Of a stretch of 31,952 bases of DNA, positions 25,440 through 31,666 are shown piece by piece. A program made the translations under genes and the position numbers. Origin of the DNA: Elusimicrobiota bacterium (GTDB lineage: Bacteria; Elusimicrobiota; Elusimicrobia; Elusimicrobiales; UBA9959); the NCBI GenBank assembly GCA_003450815.1, contig DMES01000065.1, forward strand, positions 49,840 through 81,791, written 5' to 3'. Under the pieces are notes generated by a model. That model ran no database searches. It saw nothing but the letters and a program-made list of their open reading frames with translations, and was not told the origin of the DNA. The stretch's first letter is position 1. Each line of letters begins with the position of its first letter.

Positions 25440-26783
25440 TCATCCCTTTTTTTTAAGATTTATTTCAAGGCGCTGCGAGCGCGCGCCATGGGACTTCAGT
25501 TTGTTCTTGGCGTCTTCCGGCACAGCGGGGTCGTTCAACATGGCTACTATTTTAGGCAGCGTAAGCCCAAGGGCGTTTTTGTAAAGATCAAATTCATTCA
25601 GCACGCCTATAACCGCCTCGCGGTCGTGGAATTTCCAGTTTTCTCCGCGGCTCAGTTCCAGGCTGTATTTTGCCCCGGATAATTCTTTTTTGCCGACGCC
25701 CGTGTGTATTTCGCCAAGTTCGCGCGCCACCTCGTCAAGCTGGGCGTTCAGCTTTTCCATCTCTTCTTTTAGATGGCCGTAGCGGTCCACCAAAGCCTCC
25801 ACTTTTGCGGCGGAACCGCTTGGAGCGACAGCGGTCTCACCCGCACGCAAGCTTAAAACTGCCGGTTGTTCTTTTTGGCCGCCTGTTGTAGCGGCATAAG
25901 GCGCCGGTGTGCCGCGTGACTCCTTATGCACGGGACATATTTTTTTGAAATCGCAGAAATGGCACTGGAATTCACCAGGGTTGGGCTCAAATTTCAAGCC
26001 GCGTATATTTTCCGCCGTGCTAAGAACCTTTTCCCAGAAAACGCCTATCTCTGAATCTCCGGCGCGCTCAAAAGGATATTGCTTAAGAGTCGGCACATGA
26101 TAATAAAGCATCTGCCGTATTTTCACCGAACCCGGCTTTTTGCCGTAACGCTCCGCTATTTTTTCCTTCAGGCGCGGGTCCAGCTCGGTTATTTTCTGGT
26201 ACATGTAAAGCTGGTCGGGCTGGCGTTTTACGTCTTTACCGGTTTTGTAATCTATTATCTCCACTTCGCCGCCGCCCAGATATTCAATGCGGTCCGCTAT
26301 TATACGCACCTTCAGGCCATCCACTTCCACATCGGTAGAATACTCAAGCAGAAACGGGGGTTTCAGGGTATCCTTGTTGCTGGCGTAATAAGCCTTCAGC
26401 ATTTCAAGCCCTTTACGGAAGTCTATGTTCTCCTTGTCCGGATCTTTGTAGCCCTTTTCAAGCCACGATTTAAGGCCCCACTCTTTTTTATAAGACTCAA
26501 GCACCTCTTCAATAGACGGAAAAGGGGGGGCGCTGACAGCGTGCAGGAACTCAAGCGCCTTGTGAATGCTGTTACCGAAAGCGAAATAAGATTTAGGCTC
26601 TTCCTTTATCTTCTCCAGGTATTTGAACTTATACTTCAGAGGACACTCCGTGTACATGGAAAGCTTTGAGTAAGAAAATGCTAGCGGCACGGCGGGCTTT
26701 TTAACAGGCTTCACAATGGAGACCGGAGCTGTCCCCGCGCCAAAAAGCGCAGGGGTGTTTTCTTCACTTTGTTTTTTCTTCAT
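25440..26783 (-). CDS. PD-(D/E)XK nuclease with Cas4/AddB-like Fe-S cysteines
   Basis: A 447-residue RecB-family nuclease. SYSKLSMYTECPLKYKF opens the fold near residue 38. The core has His74 (GNSIHKALE), Asp164, Asp178 and Lys180 (EIIDYKTGK). Cys47 together with Cys274, Cys277 and Cys283 (CHFCDFKKICP) form the four-cysteine set that holds a [4Fe-4S] cluster in Cas4 and AddB. Residues about 325-360 are a coiled coil, followed by a C-terminal domain I do not recognise. No cas gene or CRISPR array is near, so DNA repair is more likely than CRISPR adaptation. It overlaps the upstream lipoprotein gene by 20 nt. Confidence 0.85.
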   Translation of the reverse strand: MKKKQSEENTPALFGAGTAPVSIVKPVKKPAVPLAFSYSKLSMYTECPLKYKFKYLEKIKEEPKSYFAFGNSIHKALEFLHAVSAPPFPSIEEVLESYKKEWGLKSWLEKGYKDPDKENIDFRKGLEMLKAYYASNKDTLKPPFLLEYSTDVEVDGLKVRIIADRIEYLGGGEVEIIDYKTGKDVKRQPDQLYMYQKITELDPRLKEKIAERYGKKPGSVKIRQMLYYHVPTLKQYPFERAGDSEIGVFWEKVLSTAENIRGLKFEPNPGEFQCHFCDFKKICPVHKESRGTPAPYAATTGGQKEQPAVLSLRAGETAVAPSGSAAKVEALVDRYGHLKEEMEKLNAQLDEVARELGEIHTGVGKKELSGAKYSLELSRGENWKFHDREAVIGVLNEFDLYKNALGLTLPKIVAMLNDPAVPEDAKNKLKSHGARSQRLEINLKKKG

Positions 26784-27573
26784 AAGAGATCAGCTCCATT
26801 ACCCTGTTTTCAAAACCATTCCCGGCCACCGAGGTGAGAATCTTGCCTTTCCAGGGCGCGTAGTATTCGTACATCCAGGAAGACATTCCCGGTATGCGCC
26901 GGCTGATTTTAACGCAATTGTCAAACCCGCCTGCGCGCGTCTTTACCATAAGGCCCGCGGCCTCAACCTTAAAAATCGAACTGCCCCCTTGGCCATTTGA
27001 AGTCCAACTGGAGCCGGTATTCAACGGATACCTGAGGAGAATTGTATTAGCGCCATCCTGTTTTTCAATTAAATCGCTGCCGGAAATTGTGTATACGCGC
27101 TTTTGGAGACGCACCAGCTGCCGGCCGGCATAAATGCTGTTTTCGGCCAAAGTTTTATCCGGGGAAACCCCGGTGATAAAAAGTTTCTGGCTGGCGTTTT
27201 TGCCGCCCGTCTGCGAATCGCCGTAAACCCAGATACCCGCCGCATCAATGGGGAAATAATCGGGGCAGATAAACAAAGCGCGCATGGCGGCCTGCCGGAG
27301 CGTTGTGGTTGGATAATTTCTAAGGAGTTTTTCCAAAAGCGGACCGGATTTTGAACATACACCGAATTCCCTGGAATAAATGCCGGCGGCTTTAAAGAGC
27401 GCCAGCGGCGCCCTGGCGTCTGTGGGGCTTTTTTCTACAAAATATTTATACTCTTCAGCGGCCGCAAGTCCCAAACCGTTGGCGCGGAGCTGTTCCGCTT
27501 CTTTGTAATGGTAATTGTCGCAGGAAGAAAGAAATAGAGCGGCAAACACAGTAAAAACCAATTCTCGTCTCAT
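26764..27573 (-). CDS. Predicted lipoprotein with TPR-like N-terminal half
   Basis: A 269-residue protein. The signal peptide ends at lipobox LSSC (Cys18). Residues about 22-105 are helical and TPR-like (KEAEQLRANGLGLAAAEEYKYFVEKSPTD), reminiscent of outer-membrane assembly lipoproteins. The C-terminal half (about 110-265) is beta-rich and holds YAPWKGKILTSVAGNGFENRVMELISYE, a pattern seen in uncharacterised periplasmic proteins. The function is unknown. It starts 54 nt after tRNA-Arg with GAGGGG upstream and no terminator between them. It is first in a reverse operon with the nuclease, glpK and the TPR gene. Confidence 0.75.
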   Translation of the reverse strand: MRRELVFTVFAALFLSSCDNYHYKEAEQLRANGLGLAAAEEYKYFVEKSPTDARAPLALFKAAGIYSREFGVCSKSGPLLEKLLRNYPTTTLRQAAMRALFICPDYFPIDAAGIWVYGDSQTGGKNASQKLFITGVSPDKTLAENSIYAGRQLVRLQKRVYTISGSDLIEKQDGANTILLRYPLNTGSSWTSNGQGGSSIFKVEAAGLMVKTRAGGFDNCVKISRRIPGMSSWMYEYYAPWKGKILTSVAGNGFENRVMELISYEEKTK

Positions 27574-27627
27574 CCTTTAACCCCTCATTATTACTTTAAC
27601 ACCATACCGGATCGCATGGAGAAACTA

Positions 27628-27699
27628 TGCCCCCACCAGGAATCGAACCTGGATTACCTGCTTAGAAGGCAGGTGCTCTATCCATTGAGCTATGGGGGC
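27628..27699 (-). tRNA. tRNA-Arg(TCT)
   Basis: A 72-nt cloverleaf on the reverse strand. Acceptor GCCCCCA pairs with TGGGGGC, discriminator A. D arm GCTC-AATGGATA-GAGC, anticodon stem CCTGC/GCAGG with loop CTTCTAA (anticodon TCT, reading AGA/AGG), T arm CCAGG-TTCGATT-CCTGG. CCA is not encoded. The integrase gene begins 45 nt beyond its 5' end, so this tRNA marks the left junction of the integrative element. Confidence 0.97.
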
Positions 27700-27731
27700 G
27701 TAAGCTCCAATTCCCATTGGTAACTATCGCT

Positions 27732-27737
27732 ATTATA
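27732..27737 (-). promoter_or_regulatory. -10 box for tRNA-Arg
   Basis: The reverse strand reads TATAAT, 32 nt upstream of the tRNA 5' end and inside the 45-bp spacer to the integrase stop. A -35 would fall in the 3' end of the integrase gene, so the promoter may be part element, part host. Confidence 0.5.
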
Positions 27738-27744
27738 GGATTTT

Positions 27745-28389
27745 TTATAGAACGCCCGATACTGCCATTGTGTCCAAATTGTGCCCGATTGCCCTAATTT
27801 CAGGGCTTACAACGGCCCCGGCTGGCATACAGGAATTGAAAGCCCGCATCTCATCCTGTAAGTAGCCGCTACTTAAATGCGCGTATCTTTGTGTCATTAT
27901 GGGGCTGGCATGGCCTAAAAGCTTTTGAAGGGCTGGAAGGTTCCCGGTCTTCATAATAAAATGGCTGGCGAAAGTATGGCGCAAATCGTGAAAATGAAAG
28001 CCTGAAATCCCGGCGGCGCTCAGCGCCTTACCAAAATAGCGCCTAAGCGTTATAATAGGCATATCAAACACTTTAGCGGCTGGCTCCTGAGGCCCCATGC
28101 CTTCCAGAATATCGCGCAAATTCTGGACTATTGGAATTTCCCTGGGCATTCCTGATTTTGATTGTGTAATATAAATTATCCCCTGTGTTAAATCTACATT
28201 GGCCCAGGTAAGCGCCAGCAACTCGCCCCGGCGCATCCCGGTTAAGAGCGCCGCCGCCAGCAGCGGGCGTATCCTGGCATCACACGCGCCTAGTATATTG
28301 CCAATTTCCATTTTTGATAAATAGCGCAGCCTGTTTGTGGGCTCTTTTAATTTGGCTATTTTGGCGGCGGGATTCGCGCCGCTAAACAT
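27745..28389 (-). CDS. Integrase catalytic-domain fragment
   Basis: A 214-residue frame from an internal ATG (MFSGANPAAK) covering the whole catalytic domain: Arg53, Lys78, His134/Arg137/His138, His160 and Tyr169. The frame is open back to 28488, with integrase-like sequence there, so the ATG at 28389 is most likely an internal methionine and not a native start. Confidence 0.6.
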   Translation of the reverse strand: MFSGANPAAKIAKLKEPTNRLRYLSKMEIGNILGACDARIRPLLAAALLTGMRRGELLALTWANVDLTQGIIYITQSKSGMPREIPIVQNLRDILEGMGPQEPAAKVFDMPIITLRRYFGKALSAAGISGFHFHDLRHTFASHFIMKTGNLPALQKLLGHASPIMTQRYAHLSSGYLQDEMRAFNSCMPAGAVVSPEIRAIGHNLDTMAVSGVL

Positions 28390-28430
28390 TTCCCAGGCAA
28401 TAGCCTTATTGAAGATACTTTTAATCAGCG

Positions 28431-28817
28431 TTAAATGGCGGTTTGCCGTTGATACTGAGGCCCTTTCGCGGATTTTATTGTAATAGTTTCAATATCAAGT
28501 TTTGATATTTTAACTGCTGGCATATGGCCGAAATCCTCCGCCAGCTCTGTAAGCATATAGCGCCATACGCCTGAGCGCAAATGCTGGCCGTGCATCTCCC
28601 AAAACTTATCAGTTATGGCCCGGAAAGTTATACTATTGTTTTTTCTATGGGGGAAATATTTACCTTCTGCCGCCTCAGCCTTTCGCTTAATCAGCGCCTC
28701 TCTCGCAAGACTCAGGCTCAGCCCCGCGCTTTCCCTTACGCGCTGGCCGTTCACATTGTAGGAAATCCAAAAATGCTTTCCGCGTTGTGCTATACCTTTT
28801 GGTAGTTTGCTTTTCAT
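28431..28817 (-). CDS. Integrase N-terminal fragment
   Basis: As it stands this open frame encodes 128 residues: an arm-site DNA-binding part (KGIAQRGKHFWISYNVNGQ, about 7-25) and the start of the SAM-like core-binding domain. The last 13 or so residues are out of frame and meaningless. Two in-frame ATGs lie upstream (28829, 28823), but the GGAG between them favours 28817. Confidence 0.6.
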   Translation of the reverse strand: MKSKLPKGIAQRGKHFWISYNVNGQRVRESAGLSLSLAREALIKRKAEAAEGKYFPHRKNNSITFRAITDKFWEMHGQHLRSGVWRYMLTELAEDFGHMPAVKISKLDIETITIKSAKGPQYQRQTAI

Positions 28818-28832
28818 ATTCATCTCCATTTA

Positions 28833-28858
28833 ATACTATTAAGATATATCAATAGTAT
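28833..28858. promoter_or_regulatory. Operator-like palindrome 1
   Basis: A 26-bp imperfect palindrome. ATACTATT (28833-28840) and AATAGTAT (28851-28858) are inverted half-sites around a 10-bp centre. It covers the integrase -10 box and transcription start. Its half-sites and length match palindrome 2. Confidence 0.6.
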
Positions 28859-28882
28859 ACATGGGTAAAGGGGGGTTGTCAA
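28854..28882 (-). promoter_or_regulatory. Integrase promoter
   Basis: On the reverse strand: TTGACA (28882-28877), a 17-bp spacer and TATACT (28859-28854). This is close to consensus. Transcription would start near 28847, about 30 nt before the integrase ATG. Both operator-like palindromes touch it. Confidence 0.8.
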
Positions 28883-28907
28883 TACTGTTAATATATTGAC
28901 ACAGTAT
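28882..28907. promoter_or_regulatory. Operator-like palindrome 2
   Basis: A 26-bp imperfect palindrome. ATACTGT (28882-28888) and ACAGTAT (28901-28907) are inverted half-sites around 12 bp. It overlaps the -35 of the repressor gene and abuts the -35 of the integrase promoter. It begins 49 bp from palindrome 1. Confidence 0.6.
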
Positions 28908-28924
28908 ACGCGGTTTGGTATCCT
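28896..28924 (+). promoter_or_regulatory. Promoter of the RHH repressor gene
   Basis: TTGACA (28896-28901), a 17-bp spacer and TATCCT (28919-28924). The -10 ends 6 nt before the ATG at 28931, so the mRNA is probably leaderless. No Shine-Dalgarno is present. Confidence 0.6.
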
Positions 28925-28930
28925 TAATAT

Positions 28931-29089
28931 ATGACCAAACACAAAAGCGAAGAAGCGGTTAAGTGTTATCTGCTTAAAATCCCGGTAAGCGTTCATAAAA
29001 AACTTGTGGACATTTCCGTTAAAGAGCGGCGTTCTTTAGGGGAACAAATTATTTATATACTGGAAAAGAGCCTGGGGAAAGCCGCTTAG
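28931..29089 (+). CDS. Small ribbon-helix-helix DNA-binding protein
   Basis: A 52-residue protein with the Arc/MetJ ribbon-helix-helix layout. The strand CYLLKIPVS (12-20) would enter the DNA major groove as a dimer, helix A is VHKKLVDISVKERR (21-34), and helix B is LGEQIIYILEKSLGK (36-50) after the S/T-type turn RRSL. Such proteins bind short palindromic operators as dimers of dimers. It is divergent from the integrase, and two 26-bp palindromes lie in the shared promoter region. It probably represses the integrase and itself. Its 3' end overlaps the 3' end of the excisionase-like gene by 41 bp, tail to tail. Confidence 0.75.
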   Translation: MTKHKSEEAVKCYLLKIPVSVHKKLVDISVKERRSLGEQIIYILEKSLGKAA

Positions 29090-29255
29090 CGCTTATCCAT
29101 TTATCTATTTCGCTCTTTTCAAACCGCAGCCCGCGCCCCATTTTGACGATGCAAGCCTGTGGGATGCGCCCCCGGCATATCATTGTGTAAAGGGAGCCTT
29201 TGGGGGTTCCCAGATATTCGCTTAACTCTTTGGTATTTAACAGTCGCTTTTCCAT
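29049..29255 (-). CDS. AlpA/excisionase-like helix-turn-helix protein
   Basis: A 68-residue protein of the MerR-like HTH_17/AlpA group: LLNTKELSEYLGTPKGSLYTMICRGRIP (5-32), then GRGLRFEKSEIDKWI (41-55). Such proteins act as excisionases or as activators of integrase genes in integrative elements. AAGGAGG lies 4 nt before the ATG at 29255, which decides the start over an upstream in-frame codon. It is the last gene of the reverse operon 30574-29049, and its terminal 41 bp overlap the opposing repressor gene. Confidence 0.85.
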   Translation of the reverse strand: MEKRLLNTKELSEYLGTPKGSLYTMICRGRIPQACIVKMGRGLRFEKSEIDKWISAKRLSPGSFPVYK

Positions 29256-29265
29256 ACTGCCTCCT

Positions 29266-29469
29266 TTAGTTACTGTGCCTGTCCAACTCACTACCTGATA
29301 GGTGTGCGCCTTGCTCTAAGGGGTGCGCGCCTTTGCTTTTACCGCCAAGCCTACCTGAACACTGAAACGAGCATGTGCGGCCCCTGGTGGCCCGTTTATC
29401 GGAAGCCCTGGCAAAAAACTTCCGCCCGCAAACCGCGCATGTCTTTTCAATCCGTATGTGTTGGTTCAT
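29266..29469 (-). CDS. Small zinc-finger protein of unknown function
   Basis: A 67-residue basic protein. Cys11-AV-Cys14 and Cys33-SFQ-Cys37 form a CxxC...CxxxC set that could hold one zinc ion, like small zinc-ribbon or HNH-flanking proteins. Residues 15-32 are rich in Arg and Lys. The tail (about 43-67) looks disordered. It begins 3 nt after the stop of the winged-helix gene with GAGG upstream, and its stop lies just before the Shine-Dalgarno of the excisionase-like gene. I do not recognise a named family. Confidence 0.65.
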   Translation of the reverse strand: MNQHIRIEKTCAVCGRKFFARASDKRATRGRTCSFQCSGRLGGKSKGAHPLEQGAHLSGSELDRHSN

Positions 29470-29472
29470 TTT

Positions 29473-30309
29473 TTACGCCTCATTTTTAGCCGTCTTGCTC
29501 CCTTGGACACATATATGTGCCCCGATTTGGGACTCTGAGTTATATTTGAGTGATATGGGTGTTAGGCGGATATAGCCGTTAGCTTTACGCCGCATGGTTC
29601 CGGGGGTGCCTTTAAATACTGTTTTGATAAACCCATTGTCTTCAAGTAATCGCACAGAATTGCAGGCGGTGTGTCTGTCATAACTCAAAGTTTTGTTACG
29701 CATTGCTACGCGCGCGGCGATTGCGCGAAAACCAATGTAAATAGGTTCCTTGGGATTCCCAGGCAATAAATTATGTTCTTGTTCCAGCCGAAGGAATTCA
29801 AGGTAAGTCCAGCGGGCAAAAAGCGCCTCCGTAGGGTGTAGCCCTTCTAAATATTTATCAACTGCTGCCGGGGGAATTATAGGATTTAGTTTTTTAACAA
29901 ATTGGCGGTTTTCGCTGTCTATCTCATTAAAGCGGCATCGTGTAGTTGCCTTATGGCAAAGGCCCTCATTCCAAAGAGCGCCGCTACAAGTTAGGGGGTG
30001 ATCTTGTTTTTTGTATACCCAATTTAGAGCGGTTTCAATTTGTTTTAGAGATTCCGGTTTTACAAGATTAAATTTTGCGGTCAAGCGTTCCTGAATTATT
30101 TCTAGGGTTTTTTGCTGTGAAAATCCACGCCGCTTAAAATCGTCGGCCAGCCGGACAGCAGTTATGAATAATTCTACCCTGGCGGGGCTTTCCCAATAGC
30201 GCCCCCGGATGCAGTCGCGCATTATTTCGGGGGTATGTAAATTCCGGAGGCCATCTCCGAAACCTTCAACCCTGTAATCAGATGTTGCGTTTTTTTTCTT
30301 GTTTTCCAT
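29473..30309 (-). CDS. Cysteine-cluster and winged-helix protein, possibly replication
   Basis: A 278-residue protein. Residues 1-100 are helical. Cys108, Cys118 and Cys125 (TCSGALWNEGLCHKATTRC) give a C-x9-C-x6-C cluster of the kind seen next to primase domains of plasmid and phage replication proteins. Residues about 190-250 look like a winged helix (FRAIAARVAMRNKTLSYDRH, then VRLLEDNGFIKTVFKGTPG and ANGYIRL). I infer a DNA-binding protein used in element replication, but no polymerase or helicase motif is visible, so this is only a guess. It lies 16 nt after the DUF5659 gene and 3 nt before the zinc-finger gene. Confidence 0.6.
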   Translation of the reverse strand: MENKKKNATSDYRVEGFGDGLRNLHTPEIMRDCIRGRYWESPARVELFITAVRLADDFKRRGFSQQKTLEIIQERLTAKFNLVKPESLKQIETALNWVYKKQDHPLTCSGALWNEGLCHKATTRCRFNEIDSENRQFVKKLNPIIPPAAVDKYLEGLHPTEALFARWTYLEFLRLEQEHNLLPGNPKEPIYIGFRAIAARVAMRNKTLSYDRHTACNSVRLLEDNGFIKTVFKGTPGTMRRKANGYIRLTPISLKYNSESQIGAHICVQGSKTAKNEA

Positions 30310-30325
30310 AAATATTCATCGTCAT

Positions 30326-30574
30326 CTAATGTTGAGCGTGTAAGCGGTCTTTAATAGCTCTAAAATTCAGTGCAAATTCTCTGGGATTTACCAGGAGCTC
30401 TCCCGCCCAGAATTGCCGTGAAAACCCCTCACAAACCGCAACATTCTCAAAAATAAACCAAAATCTTTGTCCGTCATGCTCCAACCGGATTAAGTTTTGG
30501 CCCAGCGTTACAAGAGTGCTTGCTTCAGACAGGTCCCGCGTTTTGAAGGGTAGTAAGATTTGATTTTTCTTCAT
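30326..30574 (-). CDS. DUF5659-like small protein
   Basis: An 82-residue protein matching the DUF5659 pattern as I recall it: FKTRDLSEASTLVTLGQNLIRLEHDGQRFWFIFEN (10-44), then a helix, WAGELLVNPREFALNFRAIKDRL (56-78). The family is found in mobile elements and on plasmids of uncultured bacteria; its function is unknown. AAGGAGG (30583-30589) precedes the ATG by 8 nt. A long inverted repeat (30591-30632) ends right before that ribosome-binding site, so translation or transcription of the operon is probably controlled there. Confidence 0.65.
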   Translation of the reverse strand: MKKNQILLPFKTRDLSEASTLVTLGQNLIRLEHDGQRFWFIFENVAVCEGFSRQFWAGELLVNPREFALNFRAIKDRLHAQH

Positions 30575-30590
30575 CGTAATTTCCTCCTTG

Positions 30591-30632
30591 AAAATTATAC
30601 TGAGCGCCGGAAATGGGCTCAGATATAATTTT
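30591..30632 (-). promoter_or_regulatory. Long inverted repeat before the DUF5659 gene
   Basis: AAAATTATA-CTGAGC (30591-30605) pairs with GCTCAG-ATATAATTTT (30617-30632), 15 of 16 positions, with an 11-nt loop. In the reverse-strand transcript it ends in a short U run and lies one base from AAGGAGG. It could be an attenuator, an operator or a hairpin that shields the ribosome-binding site. Confidence 0.6.
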
Positions 30633-30694
30633 ACCAGGGAAAATATATGCGCGGATGCCCCTAAAAACTCCAGGCTTCAGACGGAGAAAAACGT

Positions 30695-30717
30695 TAAAAC
30701 CCCGCAAAATATGCGGG
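30695..30717 (-). terminator. Terminator after the 260-residue gene
   Basis: The stem CCCGCA/TGCGGG with a 5-nt loop is followed on the reverse strand by GGTTTTAACG and a later TTTTT. It lies 28 nt past the stop codon at 30745. Confidence 0.65.
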
Positions 30718-30744
30718 TTGTATATGTGTCGGGATTATAGGTAG

Positions 30745-31527
30745 CTAAATCTTGCAGGAAAGCAACATGCTTCGTAAACTCGCACGGTATTTTTGTCTGT
30801 TTGTAAGTGTGGGGGAGAACGCACAATCCGATATTATAGCTGCGCTCAGCCTGGCAGGTGAAAGTCGGTGGGACTCTTTGAACGCTTTGGAAATATGGAC
30901 CCAAAGTCGCTTTCGCGCAAGCGGTCGGAGTGCCCCGCCTTGATAAATTTGGAGATACTTGCGCGTCCTATTAAGCGCGGGGGTTATTTGGTCTATCGCG
31001 CCGTCTTTGAATAATTCCACCTTGAAATTCTTGTAGATACGCCAAACCTCTCTGATATCCGGTATAACCTTTTTGTATATTTTTTTGTACCGCAGTAGAA
31101 ACTCTGTCGGTAACTTCTTTCGGTTTTTATGTTTATTGCAAAGGTATAGGTCAACAATGTCCAGTGAGATGCCGAATACTCGGCGATGCCACCATACCAA
31201 TTCGGCCCAAAGTTTGTGCTTTTTATAACTAGGGAAATTATCCGGGTAATACCACCATTCGCCATTACGCTTAGTTGCAAAAGTGTGAATTGTGTCTAAA
31301 TGTTTCCGCCAAAACTGCTGCCGAAAATTACGGAATTGAGCTTCACGTTTACTATCTGCGCCATCTTTTAGGCCGAGAGAAATACACTGGCCAACATATT
31401 TAGCGGCCCTTCTGTAATCTGCAAGTAAACGTTCAAACTTTTTATTTTCATGGTAGTAGTTAATCTTATGCTTAAGGGTAACAAAGCGGGTGGTGGCAAG
31501 GGTTGGCATTACTTTTTCCATATTCAT
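30745..31527 (-). CDS. Unrecognised basic protein of the element
   Basis: A 260-residue, strongly basic, aromatic-rich protein with no signal peptide or membrane segment. I know no family for it. Visible features are a helical, Lys/Arg-rich N-terminal half (KHKINYYHENKKFERLLADYRRAAKYV), many Trp and Tyr around 90-120 (WWYYPDNFPSYKKHKLWAELVWWHRR) and a basic C-terminus. These fit a nucleic-acid-binding role, which is inference. The ATG at 31527 follows GGGG by 4 nt, and a TATAAT box lies upstream. It is AT-richer than the host genes, which fits transfer. A terminator follows it. Confidence 0.6.
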   Translation of the reverse strand: MNMEKVMPTLATTRFVTLKHKINYYHENKKFERLLADYRRAAKYVGQCISLGLKDGADSKREAQFRNFRQQFWRKHLDTIHTFATKRNGEWWYYPDNFPSYKKHKLWAELVWWHRRVFGISLDIVDLYLCNKHKNRKKLPTEFLLRYKKIYKKVIPDIREVWRIYKNFKVELFKDGAIDQITPALNRTRKYLQIYQGGALRPLARKRLWVHISKAFKESHRLSPARLSAAIISDCAFSPTLTNRQKYRASLRSMLLSCKI

Positions 31528-31538
31528 ATCCCCATGTA

Positions 31539-31544
31539 ATTATA
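31539..31544 (-). promoter_or_regulatory. -10 box before the 260-residue gene
   Basis: The reverse strand reads TATAAT, 11 nt before the ATG at 31527. A TTGACT lies further upstream but with only a 14-bp spacer, so the -35 is poor. The stretch 31545-31666 holds a weak CCCCG/CGGGG hairpin (31572-31595) and nothing else that I can name. Confidence 0.45.
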
Positions 31545-31666
31545 GGAAATTTTCTTGTAGTCAAAGACACCCCCCGTATAGGCGAAAAACCGGGGCTATC
31601 TCCAAAAAGGGTCTATATAAAACCCACACAGTATTTAGTCGGGTAGTCGGCAGCAGGGGGCGGATT

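Larger units (their letters stand above)
27745..28817 (-). pseudogene. int: Tyrosine recombinase (integrase), frameshifted
   Basis: One phage-type tyrosine integrase split between two frames. The first frame (from 28817) gives the arm-binding domain and half of the core-binding domain up to LDIET; the second gives YYNKIRERASVSTANRHLTLIKS-type sequence through to the catalytic domain. Insertion of one base between 28485 and 28486 would restore a single frame of about 357 residues, the usual length. All catalytic residues survive: Arg in TGMRRGE, Lys in QSKSG, HDLRH, GH in LLGHAS and Tyr in QRYAH. I see no slippery heptamer, so mutation or a sequence error is likelier than programmed frameshifting. 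GGAG precedes the chosen ATG by 6 nt. Confidence 0.85.

Noticed and set aside
26079..26669. Forward open frame of 196 codons
   Set aside because: It is antisense to the PD-(D/E)XK nuclease, whose motifs are clear.
25440..26783. Cas4 and a CRISPR system
   Set aside because: Only the nuclease with Cas4-like cysteines is present. No array of regular repeats and no cas1/cas2 occur in the window.
28431..28500. Programmed -1 frameshift in the integrase
   Set aside because: No slippery heptamer or downstream stem is visible at the junction; a one-base loss is simpler.
30525..30707. Reverse-strand 60-codon frame over the DUF5659 leader
   Set aside because: It overlaps the inverted repeat and the DUF5659 start in another frame and has no ribosome-binding site.
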